Assembly: GCA_009930155.1 (NCBI GenBank)
Contig: RZYX01000007.1
Coordinates: 1 to 43,378 of the forward strand
Length of the DNA: 43,378 nt
From: Clostridia bacterium
GTDB taxonomy: Bacteria > Bacillota_A > Clostridia > Oscillospirales > Acutalibacteraceae
Direction: 5' to 3'
Shown: piece after piece, positions 1 through 9,068 of the stretch
Numbering within the stretch: position 1 is the first letter of the stretch
Layout: each line of letters opens with the position of its first letter
Translations under genes and position numbers: made by a program
Notes under the pieces: model-generated
The model's input: the letters and a program-made list of their open reading frames with translations, nothing else
Database searches by the model: none
Told to the model about the DNA's origin: nothing

Positions 1-98
1 GTGTTTCCTTCTGCAATAACCTGAAACGGCGCTTCAGAATTATCAATGATCATCCAAAAATCAGACAACGGGAAAAAATGTTTATACAAAGTTAGGAT
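1..98 (-). pseudogene. C-terminal remnant of a zeta-toxin-like P-loop kinase
   Basis: Read leftward, an open frame runs from an in-frame stop at 99-101 out of the window and encodes FFPLSDFWMIIDNSEAPFQV followed by IAEGN. The order 'PL.D.W...DNS...P..IAEG' is the C-terminal signature I know from zeta-toxin/UDP-GlcNAc-kinase-like P-loop proteins. There is no start codon or ribosome site that could begin a gene here. A neighbouring frame just upstream reads HFIKKIES before a stop, which fits a frameshifted continuation. I therefore read it as a decayed or frameshifted gene whose 3' end lies left of the window. The same bases are also open on the + strand (3-95), but that translation resembles nothing I know. 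Confidence 0.45.
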
Positions 99-186
99 TC
101 AATTTTCTTGATGAAATGAAAAAAATATCCGGGTTTTTAGAGATTACTATTTTTGCAGGGAGTATTTTTTTTTAAACTTTAATACT

Positions 187-2343
187 ATGGAAACAGTTCT
201 CATTCAAATAATATCAACCATTTTTATTGTTATGCTGATTTTATGTATCGCATTAAGTTTTATCCTAAGTAATATTTTCACAAAAACTACAGAAAAAGAG
301 CTTAACAAAATTTCTACAATTAACGCTAATACGACAAAAGAATATATCATGACTATGCAGACATTCTCAACTGCTATTGCTAACGAAGTTGCTCGTTATC
401 GCACACTTGACACTCAAACAGCAGACCAACTAATTCGCAATTGTTTGGAAGGTGTGCTAAAAGACGAGAAAATTTTTTCTGCATACTTTGCGTTTGAACC
501 AAACAAGTATTTCCCAGAAACACCAGATGGGCTCTCATACTATGTATACCGTGACGGTAGCAATACCGGTATAGATGTGTTCAATGACTATGCATCTTAT
601 TCTACTGGTGACTACTATGCAACCTCAAAAAAGCTTATGGCTCCTCATATTACAGAACCATATTCATGGGAACTCACAACAGGTGAAACTGTATGGTTAA
701 TTTCATTAAGTAGCCCTATAATAGATGAAAATGGAGTTTTTCTTGGCGTAGCTAACTGTGATATTTTACTTGACACTTTAAAAAATCTTAATTTTGAAAC
801 TGGTGGTTATAAAACATCTTCAAGTTGTATTCTAACAGAAGAAGGTAATTATATTGCTGACTCAAGCACACCTGAAAATGTTGGTACAGCATATAAGGCA
901 ACCACTGAAAGTGAAAAAGAGATTTTAGCAGCAGCAAAAAATAAAACTTCTGTCATAGTAAAAGACGTTGATAAAACCAATGGAAATGCAAAAAACTGGA
1001 TAATACAAACCCCTATAAAAATAGATGGTATTGAAAAGACATGGTCAAGTGCTTTTAAAGTTGATAAATCAGAAGCTTTTTCTTCTGTATACGATACTAT
1101 TTTAATCGTCTCTCTTATTGCATTCGCTGGCATAATTATTCTTGCAATATTCTGTTATACAAATCTCAAAAAGTCTCTCTCCCCTATCAATGGACTTGTC
1201 GTAAAGGTTCAAGCCTTAGGTGAAGGAAAACTTTCGACTGAAAAATCCGCAAGTTATTCTAACGATGAAATAGGCCGACTTTCAGAAATTTATGAAAACA
1301 CATCTGTTACATTAAATAGCTATATTGGAGAAATTTCTGAAATCTTAACTCAAATATCTTCTGGAAACCTCAATCTTTCTGTAGACAGAGATTATATCGG
1401 TGACTTTGATACAATCAAGAATAATTTAAACGAAATAATTCTTTCATTGAATTCCATGTTCTCCGAAATGAATATATCTGCCGAACAAGTATATGAGGGT
1501 GCAATGCAAGTTTCTAGTGCAGCACAATCCCTAAGTCAAGGTGCAACTGAACAAGCAAGTTCAGTTGAAGAATTATCGTCAACCGTTAGTGAAATAACAA
1601 CTCATATAAAGCAAACCGCCGAAAATGCTGAAAAAGCAAAACAGATTTCAATAGATGCAAATGTTGCAACAAATCAGAGCCAGCAACAAATGGAAAAAAT
1701 GATAGCTGCGATGAATGAAATCAATAACACTTCCAATGAGATTGGTAAGATTATTAAAAACATTGATGACATTGCATTTCAAACCAATATTCTTGCACTC
1801 AATGCTGCTGTTGAAGCTGCTCGTGCAGGTTCCGCTGGAAAAGGATTTGCCGTTGTTGCTGAGGAAGTTCGTAACCTTGCTGGAAAATCTGCAGAAAGTG
1901 CAAAGATAACTGCTACTTTAATAGAAAGTTCGCTTACTGCAATAAATAAGGGTTCAAAAATTGTTGCCGATACAGCTAAATCCTTAGAAGATGTTGTTAT
2001 AGGTTCTAAGAATTCTGCTGAGGTTATACAATCTATTGCCGATGCAAGCGCTGAACAAGCACACTCGGTTGAGCAAGTTAATATAGGTATAGAGCAAATC
2101 TCTAATGTTGTTCAAACCAATAGTGCAACAGCAGAAGAAAGTGCAGCTGCAAGTGAAGAATTGTCTGGACAGGCTCAGATGCTGAAAGAACTAATCAATA
2201 ATTTCAAACTAAAGGATACGGCTCAAACTAGTGCTACATCTGAATCATATTCTAATAGTTCGTCTTCATCTAGCTCTTATTCAGAGAATTTCAATAATAA
2301 AAATTCAAAATTCAAATCCAATACTACATTTATAGATTTATAA
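187..2343 (+). CDS. methyl-accepting chemotaxis protein with dCache-type sensor
   Basis: This is a transmembrane chemoreceptor that signals to CheA/CheW. A first membrane segment (about residues 5-28) is followed by an extracellular region of about 270 residues of the double-Cache type (about 35-300), a second membrane segment (about 303-325), a HAMP region (about 326-385) and a long coiled-coil signalling domain. The conserved hairpin tip is present ([20 protein letters not shown], about residues 526-545). The C-terminal tail is serine- and asparagine-rich and has no CheR-binding pentapeptide that I can see. The start is uncertain: there is no Shine-Dalgarno site near the ATG at 187, and the nearest purine-rich stretch (GCAGGGAG, about 155-162) is about 25 bases upstream. 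No other chemotaxis gene is in the window. The ligand cannot be inferred. Confidence 0.93.
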   Translation: METVLIQIISTIFIVMLILCIALSFILSNIFTKTTEKELNKISTINANTTKEYIMTMQTFSTAIANEVARYRTLDTQTADQLIRNCLEGVLKDEKIFSAYFAFEPNKYFPETPDGLSYYVYRDGSNTGIDVFNDYASYSTGDYYATSKKLMAPHITEPYSWELTTGETVWLISLSSPIIDENGVFLGVANCDILLDTLKNLNFETGGYKTSSSCILTEEGNYIADSSTPENVGTAYKATTESEKEILAAAKNKTSVIVKDVDKTNGNAKNWIIQTPIKIDGIEKTWSSAFKVDKSEAFSSVYDTILIVSLIAFAGIIILAIFCYTNLKKSLSPINGLVVKVQALGEGKLSTEKSASYSNDEIGRLSEIYENTSVTLNSYIGEISEILTQISSGNLNLSVDRDYIGDFDTIKNNLNEIILSLNSMFSEMNISAEQVYEGAMQVSSAAQSLSQGATEQASSVEELSSTVSEITTHIKQTAENAEKAKQISIDANVATNQSQQQMEKMIAAMNEINNTSNEIGKIIKNIDDIAFQTNILALNAAVEAARAGSAGKGFAVVAEEVRNLAGKSAESAKITATLIESSLTAINKGSKIVADTAKSLEDVVIGSKNSAEVIQSIADASAEQAHSVEQVNIGIEQISNVVQTNSATAEESAAASEELSGQAQMLKELINNFKLKDTAQTSATSESYSNSSSSSSSYSENFNNKNSKFKSNTTFIDL

Positions 2344-2383
2344 TTAAATATAATAAACTCTTTAATTTAATATTCGTAATTGA

Positions 2384-2423
2384 TAAAAGCTGACACCATT
2401 AAAAACAGTGCCAGCTTTTTTTA
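2384..2423. terminator. bidirectional intrinsic terminator
   Basis: The arms AAAAGCTGACAC and GTGCCAGCTTTT form a stem with T-runs on both sides. It lies between the converging chemoreceptor and flavodoxin-like genes and probably serves both. Confidence 0.8.
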
Positions 2424-2427
2424 TTAT

Positions 2428-3027
2428 TTATTCAAAAAGAGTTTGTGCGATTAATTTTGCTTTTAAAACATCTGTTTTAGATAAACATTGATTGTCTGTA
2501 TTTTTCGAATTAACACACCCACACAATTCAATATTAAGTACTGTAAATGAGTTCTCTGCTTGATGCTTTATTACTTCAAATCCATATTCATCGTTACTAC
2601 CACAGGTCGAAAGAATTACTGCGTAGCGTTTTTTTTGTATAGGAGGCTTTTCATTTCTTGAGAAACGGGCATTGTAATAACGCTGAAATCTATCAAAAAT
2701 TGCCTTAAGCGGAGCTGGATATGAAGAGTTATAAATAGGCGTTGCAAATACTATTAAATCCGCCTGTTCAAACGCTTTATAAAAATCATTCAAATCATTA
2801 AATGCACAAGCATTATTTTGCTTGCAATAGCCACAGTCAATACAGGGCTTAGCATTTAAATGATAAGCTGAAATGATTTCTACCTGAGCTATTTTTGGAC
2901 ACTCTTCTAAAAACGCATTTAGCAATTCTTTCGTATATCCATATTGCTTTGGAGATGAATACACAACAAGGATTTTAGCATCACTTTTCAAGCTCAATCT
3001 CGCAATATGAACAGACAAGTTGCCCAT
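2428..3027 (-). CDS. flavodoxin-fold NAD(P)H-dependent FMN reductase
   Basis: This is a probable FMN-binding oxidoreductase of the NADPH-dependent FMN reductase/flavodoxin-like family. An N-terminal beta strand and phosphate-binding loop (ILVVYSSPKQYGYTK) are followed by the cysteine group CIDCGYCKQNNAC, seen in the clostridial branch of the family, and then FATPIYNSSYPAPLKAIFDR, the usual flavin and dimer contact region. The gene overlaps the 3' end of pyrBI by 47 bases and is probably co-transcribed with it. The ATG at 3027 has a GGGGAGG directly against it, which is too close to work. The same GGAGG is correctly spaced (9 bases) for a TTG at 3018, so translation may begin there. The substrate is unknown. 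Confidence 0.8.
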   Translation of the reverse strand: MGNLSVHIARLSLKSDAKILVVYSSPKQYGYTKELLNAFLEECPKIAQVEIISAYHLNAKPCIDCGYCKQNNACAFNDLNDFYKAFEQADLIVFATPIYNSSYPAPLKAIFDRFQRYYNARFSRNEKPPIQKKRYAVILSTCGSNDEYGFEVIKHQAENSFTVLNIELCGCVNSKNTDNQCLSKTDVLKAKLIAQTLFE

Positions 3028-4054
3028 CCTCCCCTATTTTGAAAAGATTAGGCAGATATGATTCTGTAGAAGTTATACAGCGTGGATTTTTGCACCTTTC
3101 TTTATGTGTACTCTCAAGCTTTGGCGGCAATTGCCTTTTACTATCTTCCAGCATTTTAACCATAAGTGCCATTCTAGCATACATGCCATATTCTGCTTGT
3201 TCAAAATACTTTGCTCTTGGATCATCATCAACATCAACCGTTATTTCGTCAACTCTTGGAAGAGGATGTAAAATTTTAAGGCTTTGATTTGCCTTTTCAA
3301 GCTTTTTAGTGTCAAGAACATAAACACCTTTTTGTGTTTCATATTCTTCTTGAGAAGCAAAACGTTCACGCTGAATTCTTGTCATATACAAAACATCCAG
3401 TTCTGATATTCTTTCTTCTAAGCTATTTGAAAAAGAGTATTCACATCCACTTTCTTGTAACACATCAATAATATACTGTGGCGCTTGTAACTCTGGAGTT
3501 GAAATCATTATAAATTTATTTTCCTCATACTTTGAAAGGGTTTTTATGAGTGAATGAACAGTCCTACCATTTTTAATATCTCCACAAAGTCCAATTGTAA
3601 GATGGTCCAGCCTACCCTTTTCATACCACAGGGTTACTATGTCCGTAAGCGTTTGTGTTGGATGAAGATGTCCACCGTCCCCTGCATTAATTACGGGTGC
3701 TTTTGTAAACATTGATGCAGCAAAGGCACTACCCTCATACGGATTACGAATTACTATCACATCGGTATAATTACTTATTACTCGGACTGTATCTTTTAAG
3801 CTTTCTCCCTTTGCAACAGATGAATTAACAGGATTATCAAATCCAATTGCTTTTCCACCAAGACGCATCATCGCAGCCTGAAACGACATCTGTGTTCTTG
3901 TTGATGGTTCATAGAACAAAGTTGCCATAATCTTTCCGTGGCAATCATCCATGTAATTTAATGGGTTGTCCATTATTGCTCCTGCAAGTTGAATTAATTC
4001 ATCTAACTCCTCTTTAGAAAGCTCTGCAAGGTCTATTAAATTATGAGCATTCAT
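2981..4054 (-). CDS. pyrB: aspartate carbamoyltransferase fused to a PyrI-type zinc domain
   Basis: It catalyses carbamoyl phosphate + L-aspartate to N-carbamoyl-aspartate, the committed step of pyrimidine synthesis. Residues 1 to about 305 are a complete PyrB: the carbamoyl-phosphate loop PSTRTQMSF, NAGDGGHLHPTQTLTDI and HPLPR are all present. The last 45 or so residues are not PyrB. They carry Cys321-X4-Cys326 and Cys348-X2-Cys351, the spacing of the zinc-binding C-terminal domain of the regulatory subunit PyrI. The nucleotide-binding N-terminal half of PyrI is absent and there is no separate pyrI nearby. Fusion to the zinc domain alone suggests that it stabilises catalytic-trimer contacts without CTP/ATP allostery; this is inference. 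It is divergent from metA. Confidence 0.93.
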   Translation of the reverse strand: MNAHNLIDLAELSKEELDELIQLAGAIMDNPLNYMDDCHGKIMATLFYEPSTRTQMSFQAAMMRLGGKAIGFDNPVNSSVAKGESLKDTVRVISNYTDVIVIRNPYEGSAFAASMFTKAPVINAGDGGHLHPTQTLTDIVTLWYEKGRLDHLTIGLCGDIKNGRTVHSLIKTLSKYEENKFIMISTPELQAPQYIIDVLQESGCEYSFSNSLEERISELDVLYMTRIQRERFASQEEYETQKGVYVLDTKKLEKANQSLKILHPLPRVDEITVDVDDDPRAKYFEQAEYGMYARMALMVKMLEDSKRQLPPKLESTHKERCKNPRCITSTESYLPNLFKIGEDGQLVCSYCEIELEK

Positions 4055-4084
4055 ATATTTTCCCCCTAAGCTATTTTCTATAAC

Positions 4085-4113
4085 ATTTTATCAGCATAAC
4101 ACCAAAATTACAA
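4085..4113 (-). promoter_or_regulatory. candidate sigma-A promoter of pyrB
   Basis: Leftward -35 TTGTAA and -10 TAAAAT are separated by 17 bases, giving a short leader of about 24 bases. That leaves no room for a PyrR-type attenuator. Confidence 0.5.
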
Positions 4114-4230
4114 TAAGAACATAAAATTATACAATTCTAAATTTAACTTGAATTACTTTTATTTATTTGATATACTTTAATTTATAGTTTTTACTTATAA
4201 TAGTAGTTTTTATGGAGGTGTGAGTACGCT

Positions 4231-5145
4231 ATGCCTATTAAAATTGACAACCAATTACCAGCAAGACACAGCCTTGAGCTTGAGAGTATTTTCGTTATGT
4301 CTGAATCACGGGCAAAGTGTCAAGATATTCGTCCTCTTAAAATAGTTGTATTAAACCTCATGCCAACTAAGATTGAGACAGAAACTCAGCTTTTGCGTCT
4401 TCTTAGTAACTCACCTATTCAAATTGAAGTTGAACTTTTACAAACTGTTACTCATGATTGTAAAAATACATCTGTAGAACATATAATTAAATTTTATAAA
4501 ACATTAGACGATATTCGGGATTTAAAATTTGATGGAATGGTTGTTACTGGTGCTCCTGTTGAGCTTCTTGACTTTGAGGAAGTTGACTATTGGGATGAAT
4601 TATGTGAAATTTTTGAATGGGCAAAAAAAAATGTCTATTCTACGATGTTTATTTGCTGGGGTGCACAAGCAGGATTATATTATAATTACGGCATAAAAAA
4701 ACAAAAACTTGAAAATAAAGTTTTTGGTATTTTCCCTCATCGATGTCTTGATATTTACCATCCTTTATTACGAGGTCTTGATGATATTTTTTATGTGCCA
4801 CACTCAAGACATACTGATATTTTAAAAGAGGATATTGAAAAGGTAAGAGAATTGCAAATATTGTCGATTTCTGACATATCTGGGGTTCATATAGTTGCTG
4901 ACAGAGCTTGCCGTAACTTTTATATAACAGGGCATTCAGAATATGATAGAACAACTCTTGCAAATGAATATTTTAGGGATATTAATAAAGGGCTTAAAAT
5001 TGATGTTCCTTATAATTATTTCCCTGGAAATGACCCACAAAAAACCCCACCATTAATTTGGCGTTCATCTGCCAACATAATTTTTTCAAATTGGCTCAAC
5101 TACTTTGTATATCAGCGTACACCATATGACCTTGAAAAACTTTAA
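4231..5145 (+). CDS. metA: homoserine O-acetyltransferase (MetA family)
   Basis: This is the first committed enzyme of methionine synthesis and acylates the hydroxyl of L-homoserine. At 304 residues the length is typical of the MetA/MetAS family. The catalytic cysteine is Cys142 in FICWGAQAG, and the His/Glu pair lies in YITGHSEYD near residue 236. Position 111 is glutamate (TGAPVE). Published structure-function work on Bacillus cereus MetA linked Glu111 to acetyl-CoA use and Gly111 to succinyl-CoA use, so this protein is expected to make O-acetylhomoserine despite the common 'succinyltransferase' label. GGAGGTG lies 11 bases before the ATG. It is divergent from pyrB. No riboswitch or T-box sequence is visible in the short upstream gap. 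Confidence 0.93.
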   Translation: MPIKIDNQLPARHSLELESIFVMSESRAKCQDIRPLKIVVLNLMPTKIETETQLLRLLSNSPIQIEVELLQTVTHDCKNTSVEHIIKFYKTLDDIRDLKFDGMVVTGAPVELLDFEEVDYWDELCEIFEWAKKNVYSTMFICWGAQAGLYYNYGIKKQKLENKVFGIFPHRCLDIYHPLLRGLDDIFYVPHSRHTDILKEDIEKVRELQILSISDISGVHIVADRACRNFYITGHSEYDRTTLANEYFRDINKGLKIDVPYNYFPGNDPQKTPPLIWRSSANIIFSNWLNYFVYQRTPYDLEKL

Positions 5146-5205
5146 AAAACATAGAATACTTGTATAACTTTAAATAAACAGCAGTTAATATACAAAAACA
5201 AACTT

Positions 5206-5247
5206 AAACCACCGCTTCATTTTCAAAAAATGAAGCGGTGGTTTTTT
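5206..5247. terminator. strong bidirectional terminator
   Basis: The near-perfect arms AAACCACCGCTTCATT and AATGAAGCGGTGGTTT are followed by TTTT rightward and preceded by an A-rich stretch. It separates the converging metA and lipoprotein genes. Confidence 0.9.
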
Positions 5248-5307
5248 GTTAACTCTTATAATTAAATTTAGGATTTTAAATTTGAAAAAATTATCAAAAT
5301 AAAAATA

Positions 5308-7470
5308 TTAATTTACTCTTAAATAACTATTAGCTTTAATAACCAAATTATTATAAGTTATATCCTGCTGAGAGTAATTTACATAAATATAAGTCATATT
5401 GTTATATACTGTGCAAGTTAAGTTTTCCGCAGCAACATAATGATTTGTTATCCTTGCATCACGAATGTCCGAAAATAAATCTTCAAATGTTTTATAACCA
5501 CTAACAGCCTCTGAAACCCATTGTTCATAGCATAAATTTGACTCGTCATCCTTACTAGTAGCAATCAAATCATTAAATGACATCTCAAGCGACAACATCG
5601 TACCATACTCTATACTCTTTAAAAATGCTTTCGTATAGTCATCCTCAAGGTTTACAGGTTTGCCCGAATACTCAACCATCCCATGTAAAATCATTTGAAC
5701 AAACGGTACACACTCGTAGTCTTGAGATTGTTCGTATGCCGTATCCATAGGAATATCCAAAATATAGTCAACATTTTTAAGCATATAGAAATTTCCGATT
5801 TTTGCCATTGTTTTATGATTTGTTGACATATATATTACTTGTTCTGAAATAAGAGATTTCATATCTTCTCTTGTAACAAACTTATCATTAAAATCAGAAT
5901 AAAGTATATATCCAGCATCATTTATACAGTATCCTGTAAATGGCATATCTTGCATTCTTTTCATAAAAGAAAGAACATTTTCCTCTATTTCTGAAGACTT
6001 CACCAAATTTCTTGATGTTGTTTTTGGCTCAAGATATTTGTAAAGAGAGTTGTCTATTTCTATCTTTATTTTATCATCTGTTATATTATTTGCTCGTGAT
6101 CCACTATTCATTGTTAACATATTTACATCAAAGAATAAACCAAATTCCTGTGTAGACATATAATCATAAAGCTCTTCTAACTTTGTATTTGAACCAAGCT
6201 TACTTGAAACATCAGCATTTTTAAGATTAGACTGGTCTGTTCCACCTGACAAAGCACCGCTATAACAAAGATTAAGACTATTAATTCCTTTTGCCTTTAA
6301 TAGTGCTATAATTTCCTGTGCCTGTTCAAAATTTGTTAGTTCCTGTTTTTTAAAAATACCATTTTTAGCCTCTCCAACAAGAGTTATATTTATAGGGTAT
6401 GTTCCAGTTTTCTCAACTGTTTTGGTAGACAATACAGCATCTCTTATAAGTTGCTCTCTGCATACTGCAGCAACACCCGAATATGTCGCATTTGAACCCG
6501 AAAGGAAGCGATAGCATAAAGACAAATCACCTGTATAGCTTTCATTAGCAATCGTTTTTGTCTGTTTATCTTTTTTTGTAACAAGCTGTGTAGGCGTTAT
6601 TGCAAAATTTGCTCCAACCGTATTGTATTCGCCTTGCTTAGCCTTTGTTGCCGATATAGTTGAAAGAGCATCTCCACTTCTAATTATTGCTCCAAATGCT
6701 CCTGTCCCACTTTTTACTCCAAATGCTGGAACAATTGCAGGATTTGCACCTTCATTTATTGCCGCATAATCTTCACCATATACTTTTAAGTTATATTCTT
6801 TTTCATCTGATGCAACTGCTGTATTTATTTTTGCACCGCAACCGTCAGGAACAAGAATAAAATCATCATTTTGCACCTCTTTAGTTGCACCAAAATATTT
6901 TAGCAGCTCAAGTGTTTCTACCTTCACAGATTTATCTTCTGTAAGCTTATTACAGTCTATGTCAACATTAAGACTGCCGTCTTTAAGAGTATACTTAACC
7001 GTAACTGACAAAGAAATATCGGGTTTATCCTTCTTTTCTGACAATGTATAGCTAACCCAAACGCCGTCTTCCTTCTTTTCATATTTAACTTTACCAAACG
7101 CCACACTATTGTCCTGCGAATTAAGATTATAAGTAGTACCCTCTTTTGATACATTGAGAGATAAAACTGATGCACTATCAACATTTTCGGTTGGCAAAGA
7201 GTACCAAGAGTTACCTGCTGAAGTTTCTTTAATAACCACTGCATAGGTCTGCTTGTCCAAATATAGCTCAATAAGCCCAGAACTACAAATAAGCTCTAAA
7301 TTGTCTGAAACAACCGTACGATATTGAGAACCCGCATTGCTTGGCAACACTATTTTTCCCTCGCCCGTTTTATATGTGTATGATTCGCTTGTGGAAAAGC
7401 TGCAAGCAGAAAACGAAATAAGCATTGATACCAATAATAATACACAAGTATTTTTTTTGAAAAAAGTCAT
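5308..7470 (-). CDS. large secreted lipoprotein, DUF5696-like
   Basis: This is an exported, membrane-anchored protein of 720 residues. The N-terminus has two lysines, a hydrophobic core and the lipobox ISFSAC with the acylated cysteine near residue 23. The middle and C-terminal parts resemble the DUF5696 family as I remember it: a beta-rich N-terminal half (about 50-340), then a segment that looks like a TIM barrel, and the phrase VPFVQMILHGMVEYSG near residue 610. DUF5696 proteins are often found near carbohydrate uptake genes and have been suspected to be sugar-active, but no function is established and no sugar gene lies here. The gene is transcribed alone from the promoter at 7542-7570. 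The family call is tentative; lipoprotein export is well supported. Confidence 0.85.
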   Translation of the reverse strand: MTFFKKNTCVLLLVSMLISFSACSFSTSESYTYKTGEGKIVLPSNAGSQYRTVVSDNLELICSSGLIELYLDKQTYAVVIKETSAGNSWYSLPTENVDSASVLSLNVSKEGTTYNLNSQDNSVAFGKVKYEKKEDGVWVSYTLSEKKDKPDISLSVTVKYTLKDGSLNVDIDCNKLTEDKSVKVETLELLKYFGATKEVQNDDFILVPDGCGAKINTAVASDEKEYNLKVYGEDYAAINEGANPAIVPAFGVKSGTGAFGAIIRSGDALSTISATKAKQGEYNTVGANFAITPTQLVTKKDKQTKTIANESYTGDLSLCYRFLSGSNATYSGVAAVCREQLIRDAVLSTKTVEKTGTYPINITLVGEAKNGIFKKQELTNFEQAQEIIALLKAKGINSLNLCYSGALSGGTDQSNLKNADVSSKLGSNTKLEELYDYMSTQEFGLFFDVNMLTMNSGSRANNITDDKIKIEIDNSLYKYLEPKTTSRNLVKSSEIEENVLSFMKRMQDMPFTGYCINDAGYILYSDFNDKFVTREDMKSLISEQVIYMSTNHKTMAKIGNFYMLKNVDYILDIPMDTAYEQSQDYECVPFVQMILHGMVEYSGKPVNLEDDYTKAFLKSIEYGTMLSLEMSFNDLIATSKDDESNLCYEQWVSEAVSGYKTFEDLFSDIRDARITNHYVAAENLTCTVYNNMTYIYVNYSQQDITYNNLVIKANSYLRVN

Positions 7471-7541
7471 AAAAATTCTCCAATCATTAGTGATTAACGA
7501 AAATTATAATATTTTTGATTAATTTGATTAATTTGCATAAC

Positions 7542-7570
7542 ATTATAACATGTTTTATGACTTTTTCCAA
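7542..7570 (-). promoter_or_regulatory. sigma-A promoter of the lipoprotein gene
   Basis: Leftward -35 TTGGAA, 17-base spacer and -10 TATAAT. The predicted leader is about 65 bases. I see no terminator between sigF (ending at 7641) and this promoter. Confidence 0.6.
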
Positions 7571-7640
7571 TATTTTAGGCTTATTGTTCACACTTGTTTT
7601 ATTTGAGTTATTTACAGTAATAACAACAAATCCTCTTAAC

Positions 7641-8309
7641 CTAACCTTGACCGAGCCTTGACCTCAACTCTTTTAGAATTGTACGCTCTTTCCTTGACAC
7701 TTGAACCTGCGACATATTAAGCCTTTGTGCCGTTACTGTTTGCGTTAACCCCTGAAAATACCTAAGTTCTATTAGCCTTTTATCAGTTTCCGGCAGGTCT
7801 TCTATGACCTGTGACAAAGCTATTTTTTCTGACACTTCATCCTCAACAGATGGTGTTGGAATTTCGAGCTGTTTTGATTCTTCTTCCTGCTGTGTTAGCG
7901 ACACTGTTGGCATTGCTGCTATTAACAGCTCTGCCGTTTCCGCTATGTCTATTCCTAATCTTTGCGCAAGTTCACTAATTGTCGGCTCTCTGTCTAACTG
8001 CACTACCATTTTTTCTTTTTCTCTCATGGCATAGCGAGCTTTCTCTTTTAACGCTCTGCCGATTTTAACGCTACCAGAATCCCTGAAAATCCTTTTGATT
8101 TCTCCCAAAATTACCGGCACAGCATATGTTGAAAAAGCAAATCCAAGCTCTGGTTTAAACCCATCAGCCGCCTTTATTAGCCCCACACAACCAGCTTGAA
8201 ACAAATCGTCATATTCTGTTCCCTTGCCCCTAAATCTGTTTGCACAAGCATGAACTAAGCCGATGTTTCCACTTATCAATGCGTCCCTTTCGGCTTTTTC
8301 TTTAATCAT
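7641..8309 (-). CDS. sigF: RNA polymerase sigma factor SigF, forespore-specific
   Basis: It directs early forespore transcription during sporulation. The protein has sigma-70 region 2 (GLVHACANRFRGKGTEYDDL and LFQAGCVGLIKAA), region 3 (EPTISELAQRLG) and a C-terminal region 4 helix-turn-helix (LTQTVTAQRLNMSQVQVSR). Identity as SigF rather than SigG or SigB rests on its place directly after spoIIAA and spoIIAB. A longer frame begins with GTG at 8324, but GGAAGG lies 7 bases before the ATG at 8309. That ATG overlaps the spoIIAB stop (ATGATTAA), the expected arrangement for translational coupling, so 8309 is preferred (222 residues). Confidence 0.93.
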   Translation of the reverse strand: MIKEKAERDALISGNIGLVHACANRFRGKGTEYDDLFQAGCVGLIKAADGFKPELGFAFSTYAVPVILGEIKRIFRDSGSVKIGRALKEKARYAMREKEKMVVQLDREPTISELAQRLGIDIAETAELLIAAMPTVSLTQQEEESKQLEIPTPSVEDEVSEKIALSQVIEDLPETDKRLIELRYFQGLTQTVTAQRLNMSQVQVSRKERTILKELRSRLGQG

Positions 8310-8745
8310 CCTTGCACCTTCCACAAATTTGCTTTGTAAGAGTTACTGTTGTGCCGCTTCCGACATTTGAACGAACAAAGATTTTATCCATAAAACTTTC
8401 CATTACTACAAAACCAAGCCCTGACCTTTCACCCCCCTTTGTTGTATACAAAGGTTCTCTTGCCTGCTTTACATTTTCTATTCCACAACCTCTATCCCTA
8501 ATTTTTATTTTTATTATTTGATCATCATATATGCCCGCCGTTATGTAAATTTTCCCAACTTGTTTTTCATAGGCATGCACTATGCAATTTGTAACCGCTT
8601 CACTGACTGCTGTTTTTATATCGTTTAGCTCTTCTACTGTGGGGTCAAGCTGTGCTACAAAGGCAGCAACAGCAACTCTTGAAAATCCTTCGTTTATTGA
8701 ACGACTTTCTATAACCATTTTCATTTCATTTATTGGCGCGCTCAT
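8302..8745 (-). CDS. spoIIAB: anti-sigma F factor / SpoIIAA serine kinase SpoIIAB
   Basis: SpoIIAB holds SigF inactive before asymmetric division and phosphorylates SpoIIAA. The 147-residue protein has the GHKL-type ATP-binding fold: the N box around DIKTAVSEAVTNCIVHAYE, the G1 box DRGCGIENV and the G2 region GGERSGLGFVVMESFMD. It lies 2 bases after spoIIAA and overlaps sigF by 8 bases, so the three partners are probably made in fixed ratio from one message. Confidence 0.95.
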   Translation of the reverse strand: MSAPINEMKMVIESRSINEGFSRVAVAAFVAQLDPTVEELNDIKTAVSEAVTNCIVHAYEKQVGKIYITAGIYDDQIIKIKIRDRGCGIENVKQAREPLYTTKGGERSGLGFVVMESFMDKIFVRSNVGSGTTVTLTKQICGRCKDD

Positions 8746-8747
8746 TT

Positions 8748-9068
8748 TTATTCCTCCTCTGTAATTTTTATTTTTGCAAGTTTTTGAATTCCTGAAATTT
8801 TTAAAATTTTATTAATAGCTGGTGGAGGATTGTCCACTTCTAATTCTCCCCCAATTAATTGCATTGTATTGTAACGACCCATAATAAGACCTATTCCCGA
8901 GCTGTCCATAAAACTCACTTGTGAAAAATCTATTTTTAGCAACTTTGGTCGCAATCTCTCCACACTTTCATCTATACTTTTTCTAATTACACCCGCATTG
9001 TGATGGTCAAGTTCTCCTTGTATTATCGCTTTTACTTCATCTTTTGATGTTTCTATTATTACTGGCAT
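8748..9068 (-). CDS. spoIIAA: anti-sigma F factor antagonist SpoIIAA
   Basis: This STAS-domain protein in its dephosphorylated form displaces SigF from SpoIIAB. The phosphorylatable serine is within FMDSSGIGLIMGRY (near residue 57). At 106 residues it has the usual length for the family. AGGAGG lies 6 bases before the ATG. It is the first gene of the operon; a terminator for the upstream acyl-CoA synthetase gene lies about 60 bases ahead, so a promoter should lie in 9069-9124. In Bacillus this operon is driven by sigma-H and Spo0A, but I could not make out a convincing sigma-H site. Confidence 0.95.
   Translation of the reverse strand: MPVIIETSKDEVKAIIQGELDHHNAGVIRKSIDESVERLRPKLLKIDFSQVSFMDSSGIGLIMGRYNTMQLIGGELEVDNPPPAINKILKISGIQKLAKIKITEEE

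Noticed and set aside
3..95. + strand open frame over the zeta-like fragment
   Set aside because: No start in the window and no recognisable motif, while the opposite strand carries a known C-terminal signature.
4114..4230. SAM riboswitch or T-box ahead of metA
   Set aside because: The gap is too short and shows none of the conserved helices or a T-box sequence.
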